DNA of 64,000 nucleotides, from the NCBI GenBank assembly GCA_037355855.1, contig CM074761.1:2995346-3059345 (forward strand), written 5' to 3'. The position numbers and the translations under genes were made by a program. The stretch is from Pseudo-nitzschia pungens. Lineage: Eukaryota; Bacillariophyta; Bacillariophyceae; Bacillariales; Bacillariaceae. Below the pieces are notes generated by a model, which worked only from the letters and a program-made list of their open reading frames with translations, had not been told where the DNA came from and did no database searches. This document shows, piece by piece, positions 12,305 to 23,343 of the stretch. Every line of letters begins with the position of its first letter. Positions within the stretch are counted from its first letter, which is position 1.

Positions 12305-13243
12305 CAATGCAACCCGGAGGATACCGAAGTTCTTGAACTTGCGATGATACGGCAATCACCTATCTTTCATCTCAACAAAATCAATAAATAATTCAATCAC
12401 AACATCTTATGCGAACGCAATCGTGTGTCGTCAAAGTACGTGACGTCACGTCTCGTCACGTTGACAGTCGAATGTCAGAACGCAAAATACGAAGTAGCCA
12501 ACAAATTCTGCGAGTTCACGGGAAGAACCGCAAGCAACGGTAACCTCTCCAAACATGCCCCAATGCAAGGGAAGAAGAAACGGTAAATTGGAATCTTCGC
12601 GGCGCACTTAAGGTTACTCGCAGACGGCAGGGAAAAACCTGGGTGCTGGATCGGGTCGTGTAGACGACCGACAATTTATGGACGGTAAGTTACGTAGTGA
12701 GTTCGTACGTAGTTACCCTTGACGTACCTGCCTGCCGCAAACGCTAAGGGCAGCAAGGTCAAGCCGTCGCCCATCTCATCGTTGCACTACAAGTAGATTT
12801 TTGTGATTTAATTGCAAGAATTGGAGTTTCGAATTTCAACGAAAAGTTGCATACCTTACCGTACGAATAGCACTCGTATCGTATCGTACTTGTGCTTCAC
12901 TCGAAACGGTGAACCGCAGGACGACTCATCCCATCGGGATCAACAATTATTGCATTCGGTCATCTGGTTGCAATTGCGTTCCGAGTGTGACAACTGAAGC
13001 TACCTTCTTCTCGGACAGCAACCAATCCTGACACATTCCAATCATCGGTTCGGTCCCAAGGGATCGGCATCCTAGTTCACATCATTTCGTTTCCTTCAAG
13101 GTATTCCACAGACAAGCAATCCCCGTCTGTTGCGCAGACACTTTCGTTCGTACGGTAGTTCATATCGCATTCTCGGTCGCTTCGGATCCTCGATCGAGTA
13201 GCACTCGCTCTGCCAGTGCAACCCTAACCACAAAGCACGCACG

Positions 13244-13245
<2 letters not shown>

Positions 13246-13278
<33 letters not shown>
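13246..13278. repeat. AC microsatellite immediately upstream of a start codon
   Basis: About 16 AC units end seven bases before the ATG at 13286, so they lie in the 5' leader of the thioredoxin-like gene. Seen directly. Length variation here could affect expression, but that is inference. Confidence 0.85.
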
Positions 13279-13281
<3 letters not shown>

Positions 13282-13285
13282 AATC

Positions 13286-14961
13286 ATGGAAGTCTTCTGC
13301 CACGGCGAATGCGGCTCCGCTCGCACTCGCCACTGCCGCATCGGCACCATCGCGCTGTCATCGATGGTGCTGTTGTTGCTCTCTCTGGTCCGGCCCTCGG
13401 AGACCCTCTTTCTGTCGCACCACCCACGCCGGACGCCCTCCGCGTCCGCTTCCAATCGCAGCGGCGGTCCGTCCACGTCCGCCACTCCCCCCCTGGAACC
13501 CAACACGAGGCGGAGGCGCAGGGAATCCTCGTCGGCATCGCCGCTGATAGTCTTTTACGGGAGCCTGGTGGATCGCGTCCGCCGGTCCTCCCCGGAGGGC
13601 AGCGAGAAAGCGTCCAACCACGAGAACGGGAACGGCTCCAGCGACGGGCATCGGCGAGAACCGCCAGCGCCCGGTGACGAGAAATTGTTCACCGAGGACA
13701 TGAGGCAACGAAAGCAAGAGTTTGTTCGGCGGATCGAGCACTATCGGGGACGGGGACGCTGGGGAGGATACTCCTTCCAGGGAATGGCACAATCCAGTGC
13801 ACCAAGAGCAGCCCCCCTGGACGTGGTTTCCACCCAAGCCAAGGATAGCGATCACCGCAACCAACAGCAGCAACAACAACAACAAAAGCAAAAGCAACAA
13901 CAGGGAAACCAACAAATCAACGAGGAGTTCCTTCTCGAGTACTACCGTGGGAGAGGACGGTGGGGAGGATATGCGATGCGGGGGATTCCGCAAACCAAGC
14001 CATCGCCAGCCGCAGCCGCAGCCACCCTTCGAGCGGTCGAACAACCATCGTCGGCACCGGTCACCAAAACAGGAAACAGGAGCAAGACCAGAAGCAATCA
14101 AGGGACGAGGATCCGAAAGCTTGCGCGCAAGGACTCCATGCTGCAAATCAAGGACATTCAACACTACAAAGAAGAAGTCGTCGATGCCAAGGATGCCTCT
14201 CTGGTGGTGGTTCGCTTTTACGCGTGTGAGTACATACAAACGAATGGGATCTTTGCACGTTGCGATTTAGATCGCAGCACGTCTCGAGCGGAATGAATCG
14301 TATCGGTTCGGTCTCAATCGCTCTCCTTCTGTGATGCCACGGAAATAGAGGAGTTCGGCGCTTTGGATTATCAACGATGGGCTGTGGTTTTCTCACTCAT
14401 TCTCTGCTTTTTGTGTTTTTGGTTTCGTTCCGTGCGGTTGGTATCGTTCCGCGCTTCGTACGCGCTCGACGCATCTCACCCACAGCCTGGTGCAAGGCTT
14501 GCAAGGCCATAGAGAGCAGCTTTCATCGATTGCCGCAGGAGTTTCCCTCCACGGTGAAATTTGTGGAGGTTCCTCTGACCAAGGAGAACGCCTATCTGCA
14601 CAAGGGCCTCGGCGTTTCCAGCCTTCCGTTTGCCCACATTTATTACAACGCAGACCACCCGGACAACGGCGGTCCGGAACGCCGGGGGGAAGGAGACGAG
14701 TCGTCTTCGATGGCCTCTGCCGCGAACTCGTGCACCCTGGTCGACGAGCTGAAAATCAGCCGCAACGAGTTTTCCAACTTTCGACGGGTCCTTCGGTCCT
14801 ACGTAGACAAGGAGTGCACCGTCTACTTCTCTGCGAATGAGAACGACGAAACGGTGGTATCTTCGACGCCGTCGCGTCCCGGAAAACTCGGCGGGGGAAG
14901 CCGAGGCGATGGGAACAAGAAGATCGCGGAGGGTGAGTCCGAGACAGCGATCCCGATATGA
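13286..14961 (+). CDS. Secretory/plastid thioredoxin-fold protein with twin RGRGRWGGY motif (spliced)
   Basis: Exons 13286-14225 and 14486-14961 join across a 260-nt GT-AG intron (donor gtgagt, acceptor cacccacag) to give 471 residues. The junction rebuilds the classic thioredoxin beta-strand and active site FYASWCKACK, with redox Cys316 and Cys319. A SLPF string later in exon 2 fits the cis-proline. The N-terminus has a hydrophobic signal segment (about 21-34). Residues 40-290 are low complexity: Ser/Arg-rich, then a Gln tract at about 193-207, flanked by two copies of YRGRGRWGGY at about 153-162 and 220-229. I do not recognise these as a named domain. The C-terminus extends about 70 residues past the fold. 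A disulfide reductase or isomerase role in the secretory or plastid compartment is inferred. Targeting to the plastid is uncertain because no clear ASAFAP-like site follows the signal. Confidence 0.85.
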
Positions 14962-15540
14962 GCGGACCCGAACGGTAACACGATGCGCCGAGTCGGAACC
15001 AAGAAAGCCGATCGGGCGCGCAACAGCTACAGGAGGAGGCAACTCCGCATACAGAACCGGATGAGAACGTATTATTCCGCATTGGAGTGTTCCGATTGGA
15101 TCGCGCCGAAGGAATGCGATTGACTCATTCGTCCTCTCCAAACCCTTCCGATCGACAACCAAAAGAGATCACCAATTCGGGCGAGATACTGTGAAGGAAG
15201 GCACGGAAAGGAGACCGCAACAAGCGTTTCTTACCCTGCTTCGTTCTAGTGCTTCTTCGTTCCGCAGCTCAACGAAAAGTCCCTGACTCTCGGTAGTGTT
15301 CGCCCCGTCGGCATACGCACGAAGCAGTTTGAAAGTTCGGGAAATGATTTCTTTTTTAGATTACGTCAGCCACAATAGTATTTTAATGTAATGAATTATT
15401 TTACGCTATAATGTAAGATTAGATCTTCGCCATTGATGCGAACGTATGATAAGCACGTAATAGCAATCCGCAGTGACAAAGCAAACACGAATTCATTCCG
15501 AGAGCTTATACTGTATAGCATATTTTGTTCATAGTTCTGC
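14962..15540. other. 3' flank and intergenic DNA
   Basis: About 580 bases after the thioredoxin-like gene. It presumably contains the 3' untranslated region. Nothing else is supported here. Confidence 0.4.
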
Positions 15541-17380
15541 TTCGTAGGATTCAGTTCAGCTGTTCAGTCAACTTCCGGTGGAGTGGGTGGACTTTTCCAG
15601 TTCAGCTTGTCATATCAAGACGTTAGTACCCATATGGCTCGGTTCCAAGCTCCTCCTCAACTATACCAGCGGCTTTCTTGGCATGCTTCTTCTCTGTTGA
15701 TCGGTCGATTCAGCTATCTGCTTGGACATACAGCTCGTGTCCTGCATGGACGTTATCATGAGCAAGCTGTCCCCGGTACAGTATAACTGCAAGTGTTCCG
15801 CTTTGTCTTCGGAAAGAGGTTTGTCTGGTATTTCATTCAGTTCTTTCTATACTTCTTTTCTGAGGACGTTTTCGATTTATGTGTGGTAAACATGTCCCTG
15901 AAAGCCGAAAGGGTTACTATCTTCATACAGCGCATGTCCGTAGCTGCTGGACATGGCTAGAGAGGTCGATTCAGCTGTCTGCTATCTGTACGGCTCACGC
16001 TTGGACGTAATTGGGAGCAAGCGGTCCCCGGAACAGTACTGTTGCAACTGCTCCAGTCGGTTCTCGTAGGAATTCTTGTCATCGTAGATAATATATCCAA
16101 ATCACGCTGCTTCTTTATTGTCGGTGGAGGAACAGCATCTCCCGATTCGTTCATAACACATCCTAACCACGCTGCTCCTGTAATGGGGTCGACCGGTTCA
16201 ATGGATTGGTTGTCCCCCGAACAGCAGTTCTGTATTCATAGATCATGTATCCTAACCACACCGGTTGTGCAGGAGCTTGCTCGTAGTAATCGTAGGTCCA
16301 AAGCGCGCTGCTCCTGCAATTCATCCGTTCGATTGGTTTTCCTGGAACATTGGAACCATTCCAATAGTCTTCGTGACATCGCTTGTTACTTCGCGTCGGT
16401 CAGTAGTTGGAATACCGAGTCATGCTGCTGCTGTAATAGCCTTGGAACAGCAGTTCGATTTCGTAGCATCGAACGTAGCAATTTCGATGCTGGTCTCTTC
16501 ACTGGATTGAAAAGTCCCAGATCAATACATTCAACTGGTTGTCGGTGCTGGACTGAATAGTACCCGATCGAGTGCATTCAATCGCTGGTTCCTTGTTCAC
16601 CGCATCGAACACCATGTTAGGCATCACAGCGGAAGTCTGTAGTACTGTGTTCTCTTGCCTTGTTGGTTTCGGTCTTTTCACTGGACTAAAGAGTACCCAG
16701 TCAAAGATACACTTGATTCAATCGACCATCGTATCAATTCATTCGTGATATTCGTACCACACCATTTGCACGGAAACTTGCTTGTCGCCGTAATGGTGCT
16801 CCTGTACCTTGCCAGTCTCGTTAGTACTAGCGTTGAAACACATTGCAGTAGCCGTCAAAGCAGAATCCTGTACGGTGTCTACATGTCTTGGCAACTTGAT
16901 GCTGATCTTTGGACTGAATAATCCGTTCTTAGAATAGTCCCCGATCGAGACATTCGATTGATCGTAGCAATTAGCGTCATCCGGAGTAACTGAGACACTG
17001 CTAGGCCGCACAGTTTATTTCTGTATTAGGCATACATGCCTTCCACTAGCTGGCTTGTATCATATCAACTTCAATGCTCCTGCTTACAGACGTTATTCCT
17101 TCGTAATAGTCTTTTGCTTGCTTGCACGCAGCGCTGTTGTATTCGTAATAAGATAACTCATAAAAGGAAACTTGTAACAGGACACTCGTAACAGTACGGG
17201 CGAATCTGGGCATAGTTGCTTGGCACTGCGATTGCTTGCGTGCAATAATCAGCGTTTGAGTGATACGTCGCTTTGCCGTGTAGCATTTACTATGTAGCGT
17301 TTGCTTCGTACAACGTTGTTGCGCCTGTAATAAGCGTCTCGTAATAGTCCAGTTCCGTCTGAGTCTAAGCGTGCTAACTG

Positions 17381-17406
17381 TAACAGGGACGACGTGTCCC
17401 CGTAAT
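17381..17406. repeat. GGGAC...GTCCC hairpin motif, copy 1
   Basis: TAACAGGGAC and GTCCCCGTAA flank a five-base loop, forming a short stem. Further copies lie at about 17470-17494, 17699-17723 and 38123-38148, so the motif is conserved within the repeat family. Confidence 0.5.
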
Positions 17407-17469
17407 CAGAGCGTCGTTGCTCTTGTAATATGTCGTAACAGAGTAGTTTCGGTCTAAGCGTGCTTGCTG

Positions 17470-17494
17470 TAACAGGGACTACATGCCCCCGTAA
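17470..17494. repeat. GGGAC...GTCCC hairpin motif, copy 2 (diverged)
   Basis: Same framed motif as at 17381, here with CATGCCCCC in the right arm, so the stem is weakened. The flanking TAACAGGGAC and CGTAA are kept. Confidence 0.4.
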
Positions 17495-17698
17495 TTCAGA
17501 GCACTACTGGCGTTCGGTTCAGTTGCGCGCTGCAACTGTATTGTCTTGGTTCTTGGTGGCAGTACAAGCGCTGTTTCAATTGCTTCTTCCTGTAATCTAG
17601 CGAGAGTACCGATACTCGTGGCTCGTGGTTGCGTCCTGCAATCCAACAGCATGTACCGATGACTCGCTTACTCGCAGCGTGTTTTCAACGGCGACTCG

Positions 17699-17723
17699 TA
17701 ACAGGGACAACTTGTCCCCGTAA
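17699..17723. repeat. GGGAC...GTCCC hairpin motif, copy 3
   Basis: TAACAGGGACAACTTGTCCCC repeats the motif with intact arms within retroelement-relic block A. Confidence 0.5.
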
Positions 17724-18606
17724 CTGGGGCTCCGTTGCTGCTTCGCAGTAATTGAGCGTCTCGACAGTGCTCTCGCGTCTTGATTGTGCTCTCGCATCTT
17801 GACAGTGCTCTCGCGTCTTGACAGTACGGGCCCGGGGGTCTGAGCACGTTGCTCTGTTTCTCTCAGAAGGCTTGGGTTCTGGTCACGTCATAACAGTCTT
17901 TCCATTGCGTCAGTTTGCTGGCGTTCCACCTGTAACCGCGGTAGCAGGTCCTTATTGCTTAAGATACACCAGCACTAGCCACAGTTGTAGCATTCAAGAT
18001 GGTGCTACGCCACACAGATCTTCTGCGTATCATGTGTACGTGCCTTGGCCTATCCGTCATTCTAGCAGAGCGTTGGTCCACGCATCCAGCGTGTTCATAT
18101 TTCCTTGTCACTGCTTACTGGCTCTTCAGCAGTGGTTTGATCCACATGCAGCAGATGGGCGTCCCGCGGAAAAAACACACTCTGCGTAATGTAATGGGTT
18201 CATATTTGCTGGTGTGGGTGCATACATTGTAGCAGTCATCCTTGTTTCTATCATGCTCTATCCTCTATTCTTACAGGTCACTAGCTCTGCATATTGCTCC
18301 TTACGTTGCTCCGTACGCTGCTCCTTACACGATGCCATTTCTATCTCCAGGTCAGCGCGCGTCACGCGTCCAAGCTGCGCTGCTGTCAGGGCATCAATGT
18401 TGTCCTCTTGTTGCTGCTACAGCTGCTTTCGCTGTAAGGGCAAGAGCATAACATATAACATGTCAAGCTGATTTCGCTGTACGAACAGGAAAAGAATATT
18501 CAGGAATATCCCACATCGTCCCCGCTGTTCTTCAGGGAAAGAAAAATTCGGGGTTCAGGAGGAAGACTTCAGGCTTCTTGGGTATCGCCGTGCTGCAAGA
18601 ATCTCT

Positions 18607-18750
18607 TTAGTTGGCCTCACACTCGTTGTCTTGGGGAATCAAGGAGGCCATTTCTGTGGGGTCATTGCACGGAGTTCGGTCTTCCAGTTGCTTCTTCTTC
18701 TTCTGACGCAGTTCGTAAAGTTCTTTACGTTGTTCTTTGGAGCTCCTGTG
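18607..18750 (-). pseudogene. Decayed retroelement-like coding fragment (gag-like?)
   Basis: The minus strand after a stop reads SSKEQRKELYELRQKKKK followed by QLEDRTPCNDPTEMASL and ends at TAA, 48 codons in all. The charged helical character looks like genuine coding sequence. A diverged copy in opposite orientation lies at 20848-21063, so this is part of a dispersed repeat. Just upstream on the same strand, 18827-19036 contains another protein-like frame (LQTGDSVYVQVLSIDDCE) ending in a stop, which suggests a frameshifted larger ORF. The assignment to a copia-type gag is inference. Confidence 0.4.
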
Positions 18751-18826
18751 TCATGAGCAGAAGTGGCAATAGACGCAGTCCACAAAAGTATGATCTGTTT
18801 CATTTCATTCCATGCATATTGATCTC

Positions 18827-19036
18827 TTACATCATTCCCATAATTTCATCATATTTTCCGTTCGATTGGGAACGCCGAACGGAAACGCCGAAGCAACAAT
18901 CCCTGGGAAGCTGCATGGCACGGACGCAGCTTTGGGGACTGCTGGTCATGGATCGATAAACAATAGCAGTTTCGCAGTCGTCGATCGATAGCACCTGCAC
19001 GTAGACGGAGTCTCCAGTTTGCAATCTAGCAGGAGC
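18827..19036 (-). pseudogene. Protein-like fragment, probably same decayed element
   Basis: An uninterrupted minus-strand frame without a good ATG reads RLQTGDSVYVQVLSIDDCE and on to QSNGKYDEIMGMM before a stop. It lies just upstream of, and on the same strand as, the KEQRKELYELRQ fragment. I cannot name the domain. Its protein-like composition and position suggest one decayed coding region broken by stops. Confidence 0.25.
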
Positions 19037-19039
19037 AGA

Positions 19040-20835
19040 CTACAAACCTCAAAAAGCTGAATTGAAGAGTAAGACGCGCAACCTAAGACGCAAAGGACGC
19101 AGGATACATGGCAGTATCGCCTATGTTGCAGCTACAAAACTTATTACTAGCTACATCCGACGGGCTATCAGATGGAACTCGATGGACAAGAAGACTAGAT
19201 GCGCAAGATAATGAAGGTCAAAACCGTTTGCAACTGTTGGCAAACTAACATCGAGAAGAATTTGTAATTCAATTGGTATTCCTCCCGGGGCACAATGATG
19301 AAGTGAACAGAAACGAAATCAAGTACTGGCGTTGATGTGAACAGGGTATTCACTACAGAACGGTGTTCGCGGAGGAGACAACGACTCGAGGACAGTACAG
19401 TAAGATGCACGAAATTCACAAAGGAGCATCTGCAACACTCACTTTAGTGCACCAGTTCCAAGGGTGAAGAGGTGACGACGAGATTGTACCTTCGTAAAAG
19501 ACTCTCAACAATCATGGGGCCAACCCGGACAAGAGCATAGGCCTGAGGAACGTCTTCACTCAAAAGTATTTACAACGCAGAAAACGCAAGGACAGAAATG
19601 ACGGAGACGTCCGCACCAACATGAGATAATTCCCCAGGAGATCAAGATCAACGTTACGACCTTCCCCGATCGAACCACTACAACAACGCCAATCAGATAT
19701 CAGTTCCCTCAATACATGATGTCGACAATCGAATCAGCACGATCTACAAAGAAAGTAACTCGTGACCCCAGCAAGACGTACGAGATCGCAGGCAGTTTAC
19801 CCGGCACGGACATGCAAGAGTGGTACCGAATGTCGATCGAACCATGTAGGGTAAGAGAACCAAGCAGTAAGGAACACGCAAGCAAAGGAATCAAGAACGC
19901 GCTCAAAGATCACGAACAATCGCAACGTCGACCGAAAAGCTGATTGGGGCTGGTGAAATCAACCCCTATCAATTCTTCAACAACGACTATCTGTGTGTAT
20001 TGTACTAAGTCATCGAAACGCAGACAAAGATTGACTGTACGAAACGAGAGAGCAAAAAAATGTAGTGACATAGCGCAGGACTTAGAAGAGGAACTGTATC
20101 AACGATGACGGTCAATGAACGTTCGTAATGCAAAGATAAATTCTTCATGGTAACAGCGCGTCTTGAGAGGACGAGGTTGGAAAGAAGACGTTGAAGTAGC
20201 TATGGAATTGGAAAGAGACACATCGATCTCCAAGGGTGCACAATACAATAATTAGCACCAAACCAAAGGATCGACTATCATGGGTATCAGTGTATACTTT
20301 TCTTTTTTAATAACAACTGTATACAAGAATAGAAACGAGCTGAACTTGAACAAACACCAACATAAATTATCATCCATCAAGAAAATTAGTCGCAACAGAC
20401 AAGCACGAGTATTGATCAACGAAAGCATTGCCGGAGACAGTAATCATGGACGCAAAGGACTATCAGAAGACCGAAGCATTCCGAAGTCTACAAGGTTGTC
20501 TTGAATCAATACCCGATACAATTTAAGCTGTTCGTATGATATTATTAGAAGATGCCAACTCATTGCGAACAGGAAGAACCCTTTTGTTTACAGGGACGGA
20601 TCGGGGAGCGCAGTTGCTTGTAAGTTGCAGGCAGCATGCATTCCACCATGTCGGCCGTAAGGCCTGTATGTCTATGAGCGAAGTAAAGCTCGACGTTGAA
20701 CCTGAGCGTTTGCGACGTTGACAGACGAAACGCCAGTGTTTCGATCAGAGAAGTTATTCGATCGACATGAGGTTTGCAATCAGTATTTGCAAAACTATCC
20801 CTGAAAAATACAGGTATCCTCAACAAAATGCCCAC
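19040..20835. other. Intergenic or decayed repeat DNA
   Basis: This stretch lies between two inverted copies of a retroelement-like coding fragment. Short frames exist on both strands, but none has a recognisable domain or convincing start. It may be the interior or flank of a rearranged element. Confidence 0.35.
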
Positions 20836-20847
20836 TTCTGCTCATGA

Positions 20848-21063
20848 CGCAGGAATTCCAAAGAACAAGATAAAGAACTCTACGAACTGCGTCAGAAGAA
20901 GAAGAAGAAGAAGAAGAAGAAGAAGAAGCGGCTGGAAGACCAAATTCCGTGCATCACTGTCATTGCTGCAATTGCTGATATTCGTGTCACACTACAAAGG
21001 CGAGTCGTTATTGCTGACGAACAAAATCAACGCAGTGGGCCCGACAATGATTTCTCTTCGTAG
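20848..21063 (+). pseudogene. Second, inverted copy of the decayed retroelement-like fragment
   Basis: After a TGA stop, the plus strand reads NSKEQDKELYELRQ followed by a run of about ten Lys codons (an AAG microsatellite) and RLEDQIPC, then diverges and stops at TAG. It matches the minus-strand fragment at 18607-18750 over about 75 bases at high identity. The expanded AAG run distinguishes this copy. Confidence 0.4.
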
Positions 21064-21474
21064 GCGTATTTTCGTATTTTCGGTTTGGTTCAAGTCATAG
21101 AAGTGGAAGCCACCTGTACATCGTTGAAAGTGCGGAACAGTTTGAATTTGTGGGTCTAGGCGACAACAGAAATCAATATTTTTGCTGCGTCGAACGCGTT
21201 CGCGAGTACTCGAACGACATCGGCCATGATGATACAAATTGCAGGAGACTCTCGGGTTGCACTTGGTTGGTGTCTCTTTTCACGATATAATTTGGCATAA
21301 TGCAATACAATAATATAAAATTGGCATGATACTTTGTCTAGTACTTTCCGAACTTGGGACTGCGCCGGTTTGCTGCACAAGTATACTGTAGTGGAACTGG
21401 AACGAAAAACGAAAGCATGCCACGCCTATCTCCCGGAACTCTCGAATTGCTTCTTTCCTTTTTTTATTGGCGTT

Positions 21475-22543
21475 CTATTGTTCCCCCCGAATGTAGGGAC
21501 TGTCGGGAGAGGTCGGACGAAAGACGGGTTCCAGCGCGTCTTCGAACTCCAGCACCTGCGTCGAATTCCCGCCGTAGTGTTCCCCGATGACGACGCGCGC
21601 TTCCTTGGCGACCTGGCGGATCGATTCGACGAGATCGGCCGCGACGGCAGGGGTGGTGGCGCCGGACTTTTCGACGGTCCGGATTTGCTTGACGGCGTTT
21701 CCGATCGCGTCGCAGAAATCGGAGTGAGCGACGAGCGACTTGCTCGGTTTCCCGTTGTTGAGGACGATTTCTTTTCCGTCCGGGGATTTGATGGTCGTCG
21801 GTGCCGGGCACAAATAGTGATCCAGTTGGTTGCGCCGAATCGAATCGACCTCGGTCCGCAGGAGTTTGTTGAGGAGCGCCGTTCCGGGGTTGATGGTTTT
21901 TTCGACTTCTTCCTGGCAGCGCGTGTAAATGTGCTGCAGGATCTGGAACCGATCCACCGCGCCGTCCGCTTGTCCCTGGGCCTCTTCGGCCGCGTCGCGG
22001 AGGTTCATTTGCAGGACCTGGAAAAAGGCAACGTCCAGTCTCCGTTCCCGCGCGGATTTTCCAATGAGTGCGTCCAGCTTCTTGATCTCTCCCGCATTCA
22101 TCAGCAATGCCAGCGTGTCGCGGGCCGATTCGAGGCGGCGGTCCGTCATGGTGTTGAGGGCTCTCGAAACCTCCGAGAAGATCGCGAGGAGTTTGGCATT
22201 GCTGGCGCTGGCGTCGGCGGAAGCATCCGGTGGAACGAGTTCCTCCCCGCTGCGCAGCTTCATGATCAATCCGGGGGAGAGCGCCGGCAACAGCTCTTCC
22301 GCGGCCTTTTGAAAGGCCTCCCCGTCGTCGCTGTCCGCGGCCTTTTTGGTTGCCTTTTCGTGGAGGTCCTCGATGGTTTTCCATTCGACGTCGTCGAGAA
22401 ACGACATGGGCGACGAGGACGAGGAAGTTTCCTCGGCAGCAACTCCTTCCCCGGCCATGAAAAGACGCTGGTCACCGAGCGATTTCGAATGTGGCTGGAG
22501 TCCGTCTACTATCCGTCTCGGAATATTCGGAACGTTGGCATTG

Positions 22544-22574
<31 letters not shown>

Positions 22575-22680
22575 TCGTTTTCGTTACTGCGGATGGCACC
22601 CATGCAGCCGCCCTCGTTGCTGCCAGTCCGACAGCGATCACCGCCGCCAAACTTTTCATCGGAAGCGACCCTTGCATCAT
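21475..22680 (-). CDS. Predicted plastid-targeted helical protein, unknown family
   Basis: A single exon of 401 residues is counted from the first in-frame ATG at 22680; a second plausible start is 22659. The N-terminus is a hydrophobic signal (MKSLAAVIAVGLAATRAAA) followed by W at a predicted AAA|W cleavage site. This is the diatom bipartite plastid arrangement, with a Thr/Ala transit-like stretch after it made of GCN repeats. The mature part is predicted to be mostly alpha-helical, with conserved-looking segments such as NKLLRTEVDSIRRNQLDHYL, DGKEIVLNN, and near the C-terminus RVVIGEHYGGNS and EDALEPVFRPTSPDSPYI. I do not recognise the family. The gene is divergent from the oxygenase gene at 23344, with about 660 bases between start codons. 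Strong coding character and clean boundaries make it real. Confidence 0.75.
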
Positions 22681-23343
22681 TCTTTTATCTCGAAATAAAT
22701 TTCTATCACTCAAAGGCACACTGTCCAGGGAGATGGGATATTCTGCATGTATCAGGTCGTTGGCGACGTTGCTGCTGTAGTTGTTATTGTTCCATGCACA
22801 AGTGGGTGTCGCTATGGACCGAAAAATGAATCAGAGAAAAGACACAACTTTGTGCGTACGGTACCGGTAATTATTCGTAATACGTAATTACTCGCCTCTT
22901 GTGGTGGTAACTTAGGGATCAGAGGTATGAAGATCCTTCGTACGTACGTCCTTGACGTCCATCTTTGGTTCCATGGGGAATCTGGAATCTTCCAAGGTCG
23001 CACGGTGATCTCTTATTGTCGAGAAGAGCCATCAATTTTTTGTTGGATCGATTTTTTGGATGGAAACTTTCAGTTTGTGATGATTGATTGAGATTGTTGA
23101 GATGATTCCCGCATCATTGATCGTGGTGAACTTGTTACTACTTGTACTTGTACTTGCACTTGTTTCCAACCTGTTCCAAAGATATCAAAAGGAAGGATTA
23201 CCGTATCCATTGATGAGATCGTTGGAAGGATATCGGCTCGTGCAACAACAACCTTTCATCGACGACACAAATGCGAGAAATTGACCGGCAAGGCGAAAAG
23301 AGCAGAAGAAAGAAAGAACGAACGAACGAACGAAAACGCATCG
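22681..23343. promoter_or_regulatory. Divergent intergenic region, probable shared promoter
   Basis: About 660 bases lie between two divergently oriented start codons. They must contain both promoters and 5' leaders. A run of AACG/GAAC repeats (about 23312-23335) precedes the plus-strand ATG. No TATA box or named element is evident. Confidence 0.4.

Larger units (their letters stand above)
9313..13285. other. Intergenic region with simple repeats
   Basis: Nearly 4 kb without a convincing gene. It contains a GT microsatellite (about 10590-10614), GATAC pentamers (about 10795-10815), a pair of diverged direct repeats (about 10996-11160), a perfect 13-bp-arm hairpin (12278-12304), and an AC microsatellite ending just before the next gene. 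Short ATG frames such as 11181-11456 and 11511-11741 show no known domain and are not called. The first few hundred bases are presumably the promoter of the minus-strand glycosyltransferase gene. Confidence 0.5.
15541..18560. mobile_element. Decayed dispersed repeat block A (retroelement relic)
   Basis: No intact gene lies here. The block shares many diverged segments, in the same orientation, with 35.6-40.0 kb. Shared strings include TCGATTCAGC(T/C)GTCTGC, GAGCAAGC(T/G)GTCCCCGG, CTGGACTGAATA, and the hairpin GGGAC...GTCCC. At its right end, a segment around 18380-18540 matches 39890-39990 (CATCGTCCCCGCTGTTCTTC versus CTCGTCCCCGGTGTTCTTC). Because block B carries a copia RNase H terminus, block A is probably a decayed relative, or a flank, of the same Ty1/copia-type element. 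Boundaries are approximate and no long terminal repeats were identified. Confidence 0.5.

Noticed and set aside
13358..14239. 293-codon minus-strand frame with Leu runs
   Set aside because: Antisense of the Gln-rich exon of the thioredoxin-like gene; the Leu run is the complement of CAA repeats.
15541..18560. Possible CRISPR-like array of hairpin repeats
   Set aside because: Repeat spacing is irregular, unit sequence diverged, and the genome is eukaryotic; a retroelement relic explains it better.
21334..22698. 454-codon plus-strand frame opposite the plastid protein gene
   Set aside because: It is the antisense shadow of the minus-strand gene, which has a signal peptide and balanced composition.
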